A DNA stretch of 64,000 nucleotides, taken from Pseudopithomyces maydicus (lineage: Eukaryota; Ascomycota; Dothideomycetes; Pleosporales; Didymosphaeriaceae). Positions within the stretch are counted from its first letter, which is position 1. The number at the start of each line of letters is the position of its first letter. The translations under genes were made by a program, and so were the position numbers. This document shows, one piece after another, positions 34,996-47,278 of the stretch. The stretch covers positions 1 through 64,000 of the forward strand of contig JANTUC010000006.1 of assembly GCA_026873275.1 (NCBI GenBank), in the 5' to 3' direction. A model generated the notes under the pieces. That model worked only from the letters and a program-made list of their open reading frames with translations, did no database searches and had not been told where the DNA came from.

Positions 34996-35867
34996 CCCAA
35001 ATCAAATAACAAGCTGGTGTTCTAGTTCAATATTCTTCAAACAAATGTAATACCTTTTTCCGTTTTTCTTCAAGGAAAATGAACACCTTCTTTCTCTTCT
35101 ATTCATGGTACCTTAGGTTGCAAACGCATTCTGAGAAATATACCTTTTGCGGAATTTCTATCGGATGTGTATTTATTAAATAGTTAACATAACCGGCCGT
35201 TGAGTTCTTGGATGGCTTTGATTCTCTTACTTTTGATTTCACTGTAATATTTAGCTGCCGGTGGGGATTGCGGGACATGATGACTTTAGCGAGTTTTGAC
35301 TTATAAGAGGGGACTAGATAATAAAGAAATAAACGAAAAGGGCAGACCGGCTGGAAATTCTATTTCTCTTTTGCAAATTCATTGACAATAGAGATGAGGA
35401 GAATAATATGGAATGTGTAGATGGATTAGAGCCATGTTAACTTGGACCAGAAGAGTCATTCTAAACGTCGCGAAAGGCCAAAAACTAAGAAAAGTGATGG
35501 CGCAATTCCTGATTCCATGCTGCTTGTGTAGTTTTCACGAAGAAAACCTCGAAAAAAGACATGCGCAATGTCATGTTCTGGCCATGCCGAAGGTTGGTGT
35601 CCATATCGAGAATTACGGAAAAATTCGCGCAGGCAAAACATTGAACTGGAAACAAAATGCGATACGCGTGCATGGAAGAGAAGCCCCGACTCCATCTTCC
35701 CGCGATACTCTTGACCATTTAAAATCGTCGATGGGATGTACATTTTCCGCAGTTCAGGCGATGATGCCAGCGCCTTGTAGCCACAGCGAGACACGACCAT
35801 CCGCGACCATCAACCCCGACAAAACAACGAAGGTGGAATAGTAAGTGCTGCAGCACACAATGATAAC

Positions 35868-35945
35868 TTGTGATTTTAAAAAAGCAGCAGCTGAGTATGA
35901 CCTGACTAGACGAAAATAGTTGAAAAAACAAAAGCCGTCATCCCC
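35868..35945 (+). repeat. Dispersed repeat, copy 2
   Basis: It contains AGCAGCAGCTGAGTAT, CTGACTAGA, a run of A, then GCCGTCATCCCCTCTTGTA. The same ordered blocks occur at 42838-42935 (plus) and, reversed, at 51540-51620. Confidence 0.5.
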
Positions 35946-36579
35946 TCTTGTAGCGGTATTGACACTCACAAAATGATAGAACAGAGCCATCATTCAAGAA
36001 GACACCAGGTATCAAGAAGCACGTCCAGCCCGTCCGCCCGCCCGCCCGCTACAAATGCCGCACCGTAAACGCACCCCACCCCACCGCATCACAAAACCCA
36101 AATCCAGCATCCAGACCCCCATTACGCAACCCTTCCTCCAAAACGGCAACGGATCCCACACCCATCTATGCGGTAGTCCAATCCAATCCAGCCCAGCCCC
36201 GCCGCTCCGATCCGAGTCGAGTCGAGTCGAGCGGATAGTCTCAGTCTCAGTCCCAGTCCAGTGCGCTGCCCCTCTTCCGCAGCCCCTCCCTGACCGGCGC
36301 TAGTCTAGCCTAGTCACTCACTAGTGTACATACATACTTACATGCCTCGTGTATGTAAGGCCTCGGCGCCCAACCCCGCTGTTCCGAGCCATCTCCGCTC
36401 AACCCCGAGATCGCGCCGCGGTATCAGCGACGTTCTCCGTCTGCCTCCGACGCTGCGCCGCGCTTGCGCCGCGATTGCGCCGCGACATCAGCGACGCACC
36501 CGCGGGGCCGCCGAGACATGTCCCGGCTCGCGGCGAGGATGCTGCGAGGATGGTGCGGCGGGACCGAGTTAGACGGAGA

Positions 36580-36650
36580 AAGGTCGCGAGGGTGGAGGGT
36601 TCTCGGTCGCGAGGGTGGAGTGCTCTCGGTCGCGAGGGAGGCCCGTTGCT
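36580..36650 (+). repeat. Short tandem repeat, about 23-bp unit, three copies
   Basis: The unit GGTCGCGAGGGTGGAG-GGTTCTC is repeated with small changes at about 36580, 36606 and 36629. It is GC-rich and upstream of the formate dehydrogenase gene. Confidence 0.5.
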
Positions 36651-36943
36651 CGCTCGAGCGGGAGGGTCGAGCCCACTTGCTACGATGGTGGTGGTTGTAA
36701 GTAGTGTCGGGGTGGGTGTTTTGCGTGGTTTTGGTGGTGGTGGTGGTGGGTGATTGTTGGTTGATCGATTGATTGATTGATTTACGGATTGACTTGGAGG
36801 AAAATACATGCATGGCTATTGTTTACATATTCAGAGAGTGTTGTTGTAATGGGGTCTGTATTCGGGATGCGCCAAGCATGCCCATCTACCGTAGGTCCCG
36901 CGTAGTAGAGCTCTGAAGCTACCCCTCCCCCGCGAGTGAGCAC

Positions 36944-36970
36944 CGTACTGTACTGTACTGTACTGTACTG
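36944..36970. repeat. TACTG pentanucleotide microsatellite
   Basis: About five perfect copies of GTACT in a row, ending in GCAG. Confidence 0.8.
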
Positions 36971-37366
36971 CAGATGGATAGTCTACACACACTCAATCTA
37001 CACTACGTACCTCCCAGGACGCATCATCGGCCCTACAACTAGGCGCCGACGCGAGCGTAACTTGCCGCGTCCAGGAACAGCAGCACTATGGGACGCAATT
37101 GCCATGCGCAGCGCCTCATTAAGCGGGTAAGCAGGCTCGAGCCCGGGCGATGGCGCCTCGAGGCTGCGTCTGACGATCGATTCGCTGCGACCCCGCACCG
37201 CGTTGCGATTCGAGGCATTTCCCAAGACGACCGTGTTTCCCGCGAACGCGTCGGGCCACTCGTCGCTGCGCGGTGCGGTGGGGAAACTAGTCTAGGTTGC
37301 TGTGCTGTACCACGGCCCAAGTGACCGGCGGGCAGGCGAGCCTGCGGTTCCCCTTGCTGCGATGGG

Positions 37367-37374
37367 TATATAAA
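37367..37374 (+). promoter_or_regulatory. TATA box of the formate dehydrogenase gene
   Basis: TATATAAA about 300 bases upstream of the ATG at 37677, in GC-rich DNA and followed by a C-rich, probably transcribed leader. Confidence 0.55.
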
Positions 37375-37676
37375 CCCCTCTGGTCGAGGGCCATGGTGAC
37401 TCTGCAGCTTCGACTACGACTACTACATTGAAAACCGCGACTCCTTTGTGCAGCGCTTACTCACGAGGATACATACATCCCCTTTGTCGTTTACGTCACA
37501 GACTACTGCAAGAGGTACGCGACACCCCGGGCGCAACGGCCGAGCTCCCACTGATCCGGGTTGCGTCAGATACACGTACATAGGGTGTCTGCTCTGCCAG
37601 CTACAGCTACATAAACCACCGCGGAAGCCACCTCTTCAGCTCCTCACACAAACACACATACATATATACATTCACA

Positions 37677-39293
37677 ATGGTATTTCTCCGCTCCGCTTCC
37701 CGGCTCGCGCGGCCCACCACCTCCCTCCTCTCCGCCGCCCGCGCCGGCCCCCGTCTCACGCGCGCATCTCCCCCGTTTGCGCGCACGCCAAATGCCATAC
37801 GGACGCTGACTGCTACTGCGACTCAACAGGGCAAGGTTCTTCTCGTGCTGTACGATGTAAGTGTGCACGTCTATCAATGAATTGCATTGTATCGTCTGGG
37901 TGCGTTGAGCAGATGCTGACGGGTGCAGGGCGGCGTCCACGCTGAGCAGGAGCCCCAGCTGCTGGGCACAACCGAGAACGAGCTGGGCATCCGCAAGTGG
38001 ATCGAGGAGCAGGGCCACACGCTCGTCACGACGTCGGACAAGGAGGGCGAGAACTCAAAGTTCGACCAAGAGCTTGTGGACGCCGAGGTCATCATCACGA
38101 CGCCGTAAGTTTGAAGAGAAACCCATCATCGCATGTCTGTCTATGGACGGACTCGCAGGCGCAAGCGGAGGTGGACTAGTCTCCAGGATGACAGCCAGCT
38201 CCAACGCTCCTTCCGACGCTCGGAGCTGTTCCTGCCGAGACCAGCCCAAGCTACCCCGCAGCGCCCCGCCATTCCTTCCGCGTCCCCACATTCCATTCCC
38301 AGCTTAGGTTGGCAGTCGCTCACGCATCGCAGCTTCCACCCCGGCTACCTGACCGCGGAGCGCCTCGCCAAGGCCAAGAAGCTGAAGCTCGCCGTCACCG
38401 CAGGCATCGGCTCGGACCACGTCGACCTGAACGCGGCGAACAAGACCAACGGCGGCATCACCGTCGCCGAGGTCACGGGGTCCAACGTCGTCTCCGTCGC
38501 CGAGCACGTCGTCATGACCATCCTGACGCTGGTCCGCAACTTCGTGCCCGCCCACGAGCAGATTGCGGCTGGCGAGTGGAACGTCGCCGCCGTCGCGAAG
38601 AACGAGTACGATCTCGAGAACAAGGTCGTGGGTACCGTGGCCGTCGGCCGCATCGGCGAGCGCGTGCTGCGCCGCCTCAAGCCCTTCGACTGCAAGGAGC
38701 TGCTGTACTTCGACTACCAGCCGCTGTCGCCGGAGAAGGAGAAGGAGATTGGGTGCCGCCGCGTGGAGAACCTGGAGGAGATGCTGGCGCAGTGCGATGT
38801 CGTTACTATCAACTGCCCGCTGCATGAGAAGACCCGCGGCCTGTTCAACAAGGATTTGATTTCCAAGATGAAGAAGGGCTCGTGGCTCATCAACACCGCG
38901 CGCGGCGCTATTGTCGTAAAGGAGGACGTCGCCGATGCCCTCAAGTCGGGTCACCTCCGCGGTTACGGCGGAGACGTCTGGTTCCCCCAGCCCGCGCCCA
39001 AGGACCACCCGCTGCGGTATGCGCAGAACCCGTGGGGCGGAGGTAACGCTATGGTGCCGCACATGTCGGGGACGTCGATCGATGCGCAGAAGGTGAGTCT
39101 ACATGCATACATAGATACTTGAGAGTGTACAAAGAGGAAATGCTAACGCCCCCCGCAGCGCTACGCCGAGGGCACAAAGGCCATCCTCGACTCGTACTTC
39201 TCCGGCCGGGAAGACTACCGCCCCGAGGACCTCATCGTGCACAAGGGCGACTACGCGACCAAGGCGTATGGCCAGCGCGAGAAGAAGGCTTGA
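37677..39293 (+). CDS. NAD-dependent formate dehydrogenase
   Basis: Four exons (37677-37856, 37929-38104, 38333-39092, 39159-39293) with introns of 72, 228 and 66 nt give 416 residues. The Arg/Ser/Ala-rich start (MVFLRSASRLARPTTS) looks like a mitochondrial presequence; the enzyme proper begins near residue 53 (VLLVLYDGG). It oxidises formate to CO2 with NAD+. Family marks are the formate-site block PFHPGYLT (119-126), AGIGSDHVDL, catalytic Asn170 in TGSNVVSV, the Rossmann motif VAVGRIGERV (221-230), Arg309 in NTARGAIV, and Gln338 and His362 in PHMSGTS. The GC-rich third positions suggest high expression. Intron 2 is unusually long for this window. Several large antisense frames over exon 3 are composition shadows. 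Confidence 0.95.
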
Positions 39294-40590
39294 ATTGCTG
39301 CTTGAGAAGAAAGAAAGAAATGGATGGATGCATGAATTGATTCCCAGGGGTGCCCTTCCTTCCTTTCTTGGGCAGCTAGCTTCTTTTCTAGCTGTGTGTG
39401 TATACATGGGTGGAGTCGGACTGGACCGGACTGGATCCGATCAAACTCTGTTATGACTAAAGAGATGTTTATAGCGTGTTTTTTTGGTTTTAAAGAATTG
39501 AAAATGTTAAATTCAAATGTGTCTCGTGCTTGGTTTGTCGCTTTATTCGTGATGGGTGGGTGGGGGATTGCTGGATGGATTAGTCGGTGATTGTGGATGT
39601 GGTAAGCATTGCCTGTCTGGTTTTCCGAATGCTTCGATCTGCTGATCTGCTTGTTGAATAGAAAACTGGTTCACAAACAGGGTACTTGCTTGCGATAATG
39701 ATATATATATATATATGTATATATATTCTCACCCTGATGTATAAGTATGTATCCGTGGTAATACTTAAACCGCGTACCCGACATGTCACATCTGTCTATC
39801 TAACTCTTCATTCTTTCTTTATAGGAGAACAAACTAAACCCTCGTATGCGGTATAACTTGATAAGGCTACTCGATGTACAAGACTGAATCAGATGTCTAT
39901 TATAAGCATGGCAGAAAGAAAACTTCTTCAAGAATAAGTCGCCTACGCGCATCCGATGTTTAGGGCGAATTAATTTCTCGCCTCATCCAACCCAAGCTTC
40001 TAAAGACATACGACTGATGGATGAAGCTACATGTGTATGGACATATATACTCAGTACTATCAGTACGCGAAGCATGCTATCTTTCCACGGGGGAATTTCA
40101 TGGACGAACGGCGTGAGTACGGTATAGGAACATTGCAGATGATGAGCTGCGAGTCCGACAAAATGAATCTGTGTACGCTGCAAAAAGATAGAGATATGGA
40201 GGTATTCGCGATGAGAGATGGGTGCTTACGAGGTCGCCCATATTACGTCTTGTCGTTCTATGCTTCGCAGTTTATCGACAACCATTACGTCAAGGACCAC
40301 TGGAAACATCGACACTTGCTGTCAAGAGTGCAAACGGGCTTTGTCTCTTGATGGTTGACATGGCGCCCCTATGCGTTTGGGCAAGCTGATTGATGACGCG
40401 GGTGACGTCTATGCATGGTTGCCTGGTTTGCCTGGTCTCTCCTATATCTGGTACTGCACCCCTAGGCTTCTTGGTGGTCACCTTGGGACACGTTCCACAC
40501 ACCGCACTTCGAGACACCCGAACTCATCCAATCTCTTCTCTCTTGCTTCTTTTTTTTTTTCAGAACATTTGACGCCCCTCTATTTGCGAG
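39294..40590. other. Intergenic with a TA microsatellite
   Basis: No gene is recognised. A (AT)n tract interrupted once by GT lies at about 39701-39727. Just before the next ATG a long T run followed by CAG (40550-40562) looks like the 3' splice site of a 5'-UTR intron. Confidence 0.45.
39701..39727. repeat. AT dinucleotide microsatellite
   Basis: ATATATATATATATGTATATATAT-type tract, 25-27 bases long. Confidence 0.7.
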
Positions 40591-42720
40591 ATGGCTACCA
40601 GTGCCACCAACCCGAGGGTCTCCATGGATGGAAACCAAATAGCAAAATGGTGTTCTGGTTACAAGAAGGCCGGCAACACCTTCATCGACTGGGTCTATCG
40701 CAACGGTGACGCCCAGATTCAAGCCACTGAGGATGGCACAGATCGCCGTATTGATCTCGCTTCGTTTTCTGCCAGCGTGGATAGAGTTGCCGCGAAACAG
40801 ATCCTGATGCCCCACCACATACGTGAAGCGCTCAACAAGGCCATCAGTTTGCGGACGACTGTGACAAATCTGTACGAACGGAACGAAGCACCAAACGTTT
40901 CTGCTGCGACCAAGAATCACAAAGCCTTTACGGCAAAGCTCACCGGCTTTCGAGACGTCTTGAGCAAAGTAAAACACCGGGCGAAGTATATTGGCAAGGC
41001 CTCTTCGCTGGGACCACCCAGTAAGGGAGGGTTTGGAGTTCTTGCGACGGAACAAGGTAACGCTGATGAACAAGAATCCACCATGGTCTTTGAAGAGGAC
41101 GAGTTGCTCTCCACCATGCTTCTCAAGGAAGAGATATATCAGTTGAATTTCCTATTTGATGGCGCCATCTTGCCGTTCGCAACCAGGGACATCACGTCCC
41201 GCATGTTGGCTGAGGCTGCTTGGATTTCAACAGCAATGTCCAACGTGGCATGTCTCGTCTGCAACCATATGCTGCGCAACAGCGGTCTCAACCTCACAGA
41301 ATTGCTTAAAGAAATCAGCAAGATAGCGGAGTCGGATCAGAAAGAAATACCGGTAGGCTTTGTTCACCGAGACGTTCCGCTATTCCTCGAGGAATTCAAG
41401 AGGATATGCACACCATCGAGCGAACGTCCTGGAATTCAGGACGTGTCAGAGGCGGCGGCTACTTCGTACGAGAAGATTCTTCTTGAAGAAAATCTGGATA
41501 TGACTTCGATGAAGCCTGTCGTGCAGCGGTACATTTCCGACGTCCATGCTCTCTGCTGTAACATGGATCAAGAGATTCTAGGCGAGAAATGGGTATCGAT
41601 GATGCCTTTGTCGAATCGCGTAATAGCGCAAAGGTTGCAACCGAGCAAATACCATCATTTCCAGGCCGGCGTCGAAGCTATGATTCTGATCCGGACGAGC
41701 GCAAGGCTGATCGAGAGCTCCCGGGTAGCTCTTTTTTCGGCAGTCTTTGACAAAGTTGCGAACACTTCCCAAGAGATTCGTAACTATATAAATAAGATAC
41801 CGTCTACGACATGGGTACTATTAGGAAGCGAGATCCACAGCGAACTGTCAGTTATCACGCAGTTATGCGAGAAGTTCATAAGTCGCAAGTACTCTACGGC
41901 AACTTCGCATCCGTGGTCAGCAGGAAATGTCATCCTATTCCTGCTATCACATATATATAATATCTGTCTTCCGCTAATACACCGCAACATTATAATCGGA
42001 GCGGTTATACATATATACAATTTCTACCTTCGCACAGCACCCACCGAACCACAGGTTCCGATCCTCAACCGAATCTCGGAACTCCTGTCCACTACTCTCT
42101 CTGCCAATGGCACGCCCCCGTCGGGGAACTTCTCCGCAGCTTTCACTGCGTACAAAGCCAGCAACGGAGGTACTACCACCCCATCAATCCCTTCCATTAC
42201 CTCGAATGCGAATTCCAAACGCAAGCAAAAGAAGCGTCGTGGTAACAAGAAAAAAGCGAAGGAATCTGGCTCGCAATCGTCCTCCCAAGATACCGTTGTC
42301 CCGACCCCACCTATATCACTATCTCTTTCCCACCCCTCGCCGGACGCGAACCTCAAAGGGACATTTCTATCATCTCTCCACGCTACTTTGGCCGCACACG
42401 ATAGAACCACCGCCCCGCTGTTATCCTGGACGACGCTCGATATAGCGCGGGAGCTGGGGCCAGCTGCATCGCGGGAATTCTCTGGGGACTTACCACGCGG
42501 GAGGGTGAATATGCTTGCAGTGTTCGGAGTGTGCGTTGAGGTGTTGGAGGCGCTGGGAAAGGCGTGGGGAGTGCGAAGGAAGGAGGGAGAAGAGTGGACT
42601 GTGGGTGTTATCGAGAGGATTGAGAAGGAGATGAAAGGAGGGAATAGGTGTGGGGAGGCGGCTGTGGAGGTGATGGGGGGTTTGAGGATAGGGGTGGGGA
42701 GGAGGTATTTTGGAAGTTAG
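40591..42720 (+). CDS. DUF6604-domain protein
   Basis: A single-exon frame of 709 residues. The N-terminal part (WCSGYKKAGNTFIDWVYRNG) is typical of the fungal DUF6604 family, whose function is unknown. The body is alpha-helical. Residues about 540-570 form a Lys/Arg-rich segment (SKRKQKKRRGNKKKAK) that could be a nuclear localisation signal, flanked by Ser/Thr/Pro-rich linkers. The extreme C-terminus is Gly/Arg-rich and GC-skewed. A poly-T-CAG directly upstream suggests a spliced leader region. The neighbours are unrelated. The family call rests on the N-terminal pattern only. Confidence 0.75.
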   Translation: MATSATNPRVSMDGNQIAKWCSGYKKAGNTFIDWVYRNGDAQIQATEDGTDRRIDLASFSASVDRVAAKQILMPHHIREALNKAISLRTTVTNLYERNEAPNVSAATKNHKAFTAKLTGFRDVLSKVKHRAKYIGKASSLGPPSKGGFGVLATEQGNADEQESTMVFEEDELLSTMLLKEEIYQLNFLFDGAILPFATRDITSRMLAEAAWISTAMSNVACLVCNHMLRNSGLNLTELLKEISKIAESDQKEIPVGFVHRDVPLFLEEFKRICTPSSERPGIQDVSEAAATSYEKILLEENLDMTSMKPVVQRYISDVHALCCNMDQEILGEKWVSMMPLSNRVIAQRLQPSKYHHFQAGVEAMILIRTSARLIESSRVALFSAVFDKVANTSQEIRNYINKIPSTTWVLLGSEIHSELSVITQLCEKFISRKYSTATSHPWSAGNVILFLLSHIYNICLPLIHRNIIIGAVIHIYNFYLRTAPTEPQVPILNRISELLSTTLSANGTPPSGNFSAAFTAYKASNGGTTTPSIPSITSNANSKRKQKKRRGNKKKAKESGSQSSSQDTVVPTPPISLSLSHPSPDANLKGTFLSSLHATLAAHDRTTAPLLSWTTLDIARELGPAASREFSGDLPRGRVNMLAVFGVCVEVLEALGKAWGVRRKEGEEWTVGVIERIEKEMKGGNRCGEAAVEVMGGLRIGVGRRYFGS

Positions 42721-44100
42721 AGTGAGGGGGGGGGGGGGAGAGGGGGTTTTATGGGGTGGAAGGCATTAGCTACTGAAAAGTGTTGTCGAAAGGTACAGAA
42801 TGGCTTATATTGAACGAAAGCGGGATTAATGAAACATGTGTTTTGTTGTTTAGAGAAAGCAGCAGCAGAGTAGCTGACTAGATAAGAATATATGATAGAT
42901 AAAAAAGCTGTCAACCCCTCTTGTAACGATTAAAAACAGGACAATGAAACATATCCTCGAGATATCATAAATTCCTTTTTCTTCAGATCGGTACCTTATA
43001 TTGGGTAATAATTGAAAATAAACAGGTTGAGAATGATAGTGTTTATAAGAGATATTATCAGATACAGAATGGAAAAGCCGCTTCACGTGTGTGGCAATTA
43101 TTGAATACTATACCTTATTTGGCTCTATGATAATAATATGGTCATTCTCAGCAATAACACCCCGAGGGCGATAGAAACATAACATCCTTGCAAAAACCAG
43201 AGAATCCAAATGATCGGTTAAGATTATAGCATTTTCATCCAGTCAGCTTCTGTACTATGGTAATTTGAATGTGTCAAATTTATAGAGGCTCCATTTCCAG
43301 GTCAATCTGGAGAGTAGGTAGAACCGCGAGTTAAAATTTCAGGAGACCTGAATTACTGGGAACGCTTACCACTCATTAAACTGATACCCCTCGCCGGGCG
43401 ATATTCTTCGGAAGATAGGCTCAACATCCCAACCAAGCGACTCCGATAGATCAATCTCTCTATTATCTACTTGTGCACGGCGTACTTCGAGAAAGTCCTT
43501 ATAGCTGTATCTCTCTATAATCTATTCTTTCCTTACTTCCTCCACGATATCGGTAATAGAGTAATTAAAGGTACCTTTCGTAAAGCCCCCACTGCCCAAT
43601 ATTCTTGAGGAGAGACGTTTAAAGTAATACGTTTCTCCATCTGGTGTAGCAGACACGATTGTATCGAAGACTGCCTTCGCAAGCTCGGCATCAATGGCCG
43701 AATTTATTCCTCGTAGGACCGGAAGTGTTATCTAGGGCTGGTATCCTAAATATACACAAAACAGCCCCCTATCTCGGATAATCCTAACGTCTCATTCGTT
43801 GAACATTGAAATACGAGTAACAGCAAGGACAGGGATTAGCCGAATCCGGCCACAGGCGGCTGCTGATGATTTGTGCTTACCCTTGAGCCAAGACTTTCCA
43901 AGATTATCTTTGCGTTCGAAAATATATACAGCCATAATGCCCTCGCAAGGCTAGAACCCTTTTGCTCGAAAGCATCAAAATCTCTTGCCAGGCGAACTAT
44001 TAGTGTACGGCAATCGAAGCAGATCATTATAAGACTAGCGTCCTTCTTGCTGGCTATACTAACATCCGTAGACTCCGTCTGGGCTTAATCCGACATCTCC
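42721..44100. other. Intergenic, repeat copy and decayed sequence
   Basis: It contains a G run (42727-42738), a copy of the dispersed repeat (42838-42935) and, from about 43380, moderately AT-rich sequence with frames broken every few dozen codons. The last part (43800-44090) has a 71-codon frame without recognisable features. Probably a decayed element. Confidence 0.4.
42838..42935 (+). repeat. Dispersed repeat, copy 3
   Basis: AGCAGCAG, GTAGCTGACTAGAT, an A-rich run and AAGCTGTCAACCCCTCTTGTAAC, in the same order as the copy at 35868. Confidence 0.5.
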
Positions 44101-45960
44101 AGAGCTATTTGCAACGTTATAATTTTTAATTATTATTATAAAAACCTATATAGGTTATACCGACTCCAGCTATATTTTATAGAATGGTAAAAAGGTGTCC
44201 AGTTAGTTAACTAGACGTTATAAAAATAATTAATAAAAAAGTGTTTCCCTACTAAATAGCAGAAAAATATAGTATATAAAAATTAATAAGTAAAAATACT
44301 TTATTTTACCTAGATTATTATTAGGCTAATTTAATTATATTTTTTATTATTTTATAATATTAAAATTTTAATATTTCAACTATCCTCTAAAGGCTAAGTA
44401 TTATATAAATATAATAGTACTATACTTATATAGTACTTAAGCTATTTTTTTACTATTATTATATTTACGTAGTAGAGTATATATATAATTTAATATAAAA
44501 TAGAATTTTTATTAATAATTACTTATTAGCTGTTTCTACCACCTTATATATTAAAATTAAAATAATTACTAAACCTTAACTACCTATATTTAAAAATATA
44601 TTAAATAATATTACTTATATATAAGCTGCTAAAATTATAAAATTATTATAATTTTTTAAGTATTTTAAATTAATTAATTTAATAATTAAAAGTCTCTAGA
44701 GCAGCGCTTTTAACTTAATAATTTTTATTAGATTTTATAAAAAGGTTACTTTAATTATAAATTAAGTAATTAAAATATATCTTTTAATATAGTATATTAC
44801 TGCTATATACTTAAGGTATATTTCTATTATAAAATAAATAATTAAGCTAAGGGAGCTTATAGTTAAATAAAAAATAAAAAGGGAGAAATTTTAAAAGAGT
44901 ATTTAAATTTTATAATAAAATTAATAAATAAAGCTAGTACCGTATTCTTAAAGTTATTATTTAAAATAGTTACTTAGTATTAAATAACTTAAAAAATTAA
45001 AAAGTATTATATAACTGCTTTAAATAAATATTAATTATTATTAATTTATATATAGAGTGTCTATATGCCAGTAAATAATTATAATTAATAAATATAAAAG
45101 GGGAGTAAAAGATACTATAATTAAATAAAAATAAATAAATAGCTCTATAATACTATTTATACTTAGTATAAAAAGGGTGATAATTATACTAGGATATAAA
45201 TAATACCCTAAAGGGGCGCTATCGACTCCAGCTATAAGAGTAAACCTAATATAATAAATTTAATAATAAGGAGCACTAAATAATAAAATAAATAAAAAAT
45301 AATAAATATAAATTAATAAAGATATAGAGAGTATATTAGAATAATAATATATAATAAATAATAAAACTTAGTATTATAAAAATTAAAAAATATAAAAAGC
45401 TCAAAAAGGCTTCTTAAATATATTTTATATTATTTACCTTTTTATTAAATTATTAGAATTTAACTATTATAGCTAAGTCATATATCTTTATAATAAATAA
45501 AGATAAGGATAATTTGTTCTTATATTATAATATTGAAAGATTTAATACTATTATTTTAAAAAATTTAATTAAAAAAGTAAAGCTCTAAATAAAAAAAATT
45601 AAAAATACAACTTTTAATAATTTATCTTAAAATTCTAAAAAAAAATATATATATATATATTTTCCTTTCTTTAACTATCTAATACTAATCTCTATAGATA
45701 ATAGTATTAATTATAATAATAATAAAAAATATATTTAAAAGTAATAAAAATTTTTTATTATAATTACTAAAAAGCTTATTAAGGACTAATATTTAAATTA
45801 TAAATAAAAGGAGACTGTATTAAGAATTAGTATATATAATATTAAATAGATTAATAGCTTTATAGCTTTAGTAGTAGAGAAATAATAGTAGTAGTTAGAC
45901 CTATTAATAAAATTCTATTAAAGTCTATATATAACGCAACGGCTCCATATCAAAAAGCCT
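44101..45960. other. Second AT-rich, RIP-like island
   Basis: About 1.85 kb of A/T-dominated DNA with no usable frame. Two short segments (around 44143-44172 and 45222-45250) preserve the string CGACTCCAGC and flanks that match 4281-4330 after C-to-T/G-to-A changes. At 44160-44210 the block ATGGTAAAAAGGTGTC matches the dispersed repeat copy near 51455. The island is therefore at least partly made of mutated repeats. Confidence 0.6.
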
Positions 45961-46142
45961 ATTTGCAACGTATTTAAGCCTATCGGTATTATATTTATCA
46001 GCGTTACTGACCTGCAAGTCAACCTGTAAGTCCGACAGCACCTCTATATCAGGTGCCTAGTCTCTTCATCCGCCGAATGATTCAACAAGCGAATACATTA
46101 TAGCCAATCTCACGGGCGCTGCTATAAACAAAGCTCTAGTAA

Positions 46143-46883
46143 CCTTCAATCTTCGAGTCGCCGCATCCGGAAAATTACAGCATACGTGTCCTCACGCCGG
46201 GTTGCATTCAAAGCGGTACCTGTCCCACTCGCGGAAGGGTAAACATCACAGGCTCCTTCGCAGTTCCCGCTTCCGTGATGGCAGGCAATATTGTTACGGT
46301 GTTATCCCAGACAAACGACTTTGATAAGTACGACGAGATATACACGGGCTTTGTTCAAGCAGCCACGGCCGACTTCACACCTAGTGTAAATATGACGCCG
46401 ATCGCGGATGGCGTAATCAATGGTCAATTAACAGTGGTCGCCCAAGCCGTTGAAGCACTGTTCAATGGCGAAATACCAAGTCCATCTCCAGGAAACACGA
46501 CAAGTGCTACTACCTCCTCCAGTATTGCAACCACGGTTTCCACCAGCAGTACAGCATCTTCTACGACATCACAGATAGCCCAGTCGCATCATCTTGACAA
46601 TGGAGGCAAAATTGGATTGGGCGTTGGCATTTCACTAGGTCTTCTATTGATAACTGCTTGCATGGCGATAGTACTCCAAAAGCGCCGAAAACGAGCCGAA
46701 AAACCCAGATTGCCGCCGGAGCTTGATGGCGTGAGCGTATATATGGCAGGGTCGGCTCATGCCAACATGCCCGAGATGGCGGCTCCCGCCAACATACTTG
46801 AGATGCCTACTCATGTCAATAAGTCCGAGATGCCGGCTCCACCAATATACAATGATCCAGTAGAACTGAAAGCTGCTTCATAA
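46143..46883 (+). pseudogene. 5'-truncated gene for a single-pass membrane protein
   Basis: An open frame begins only after an in-frame TAA at 46140-46142 and has no good start codon; the first ATG (about 46278) is internal to similar-looking sequence. The upstream DNA is the AT-rich island. The remaining 246 codons encode an extracellular-type segment with two Cys (TPGCIQSGTCPTRG), a Ser/Thr-rich stalk (about 75 residues), a glycine-rich transmembrane helix (IGLGVGISLGLLLITACMAI) and a basic/Pro-rich cytosolic tail with repeated (A/S)EMP(A/T) motifs. This fits the C-terminal part of a fungal wall-sensor-like or membrane enzyme gene. An upstream exon with acceptor TTCGAG (46157) cannot be excluded. 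Confidence 0.5.
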
Positions 46884-47278
46884 TCATAGTATAAAGATGG
46901 AGAATTGTACATTGGTGCATTTCAGCTTCGAATATGGCTAAAAATGCGGAGAGATTTGAGATTGACGGGATCTGGGCCTCTTGCGCTCTCTAAACGTTGA
47001 TCCTGCGGTCGGTGTCTCTGTTGTTGTCTCTGTTGTTATGAATCCTGTGGAACAAAAGGTCAACACTTCTTGATTTCTCAATCAGAGGCTTATGTATTGT
47101 CATAAATCCGCCTTAAATCCCTACTAGCAATGTCGCAGCACTTATATCAGGAGCGTGACCTGTACAGGTCCTTACAACGTTACTTGAAAACCACACGCTA
47201 TTGGTAGAAACACCGTGAAGTTGGCGTCGGCTTATGTAGTTCGAAACAGCTTTACACTGTTAATAAGGCCGTCTCCTA

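Larger units (their letters stand above)
34584..37676. other. Intergenic, about 3.1 kb, with dispersed and simple repeats
   Basis: Frames at 35413-35841 and 36055-36753 exist on both strands at once in low-complexity sequence and show no family features. The region holds two copies of a dispersed repeat (about 34810-34995 and 35868-35945), a short tandem repeat (about 36580-36650), a GATT run (36764-36780), a TACTG run (36944-36970) and the formate dehydrogenase promoter. Confidence 0.45.

Noticed and set aside
35413..35841. Overlapping frames on both strands
   Set aside because: Neither strand shows family features, and the area contains a dispersed repeat copy.
36055..36753. Arg/Pro/Ser-rich frames on both strands
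   Set aside because: GC-rich low-complexity DNA with a short tandem repeat; all frames are open for the same reason.
38304..39062. Long open frames on the minus strand and in a second plus frame (38309-38827) over formate dehydrogenase
   Set aside because: Exon 3 of the dehydrogenase has very GC-rich third positions, which keeps all other frames open; products are Arg/Ala-rich or Val/Leu-rich without domains.
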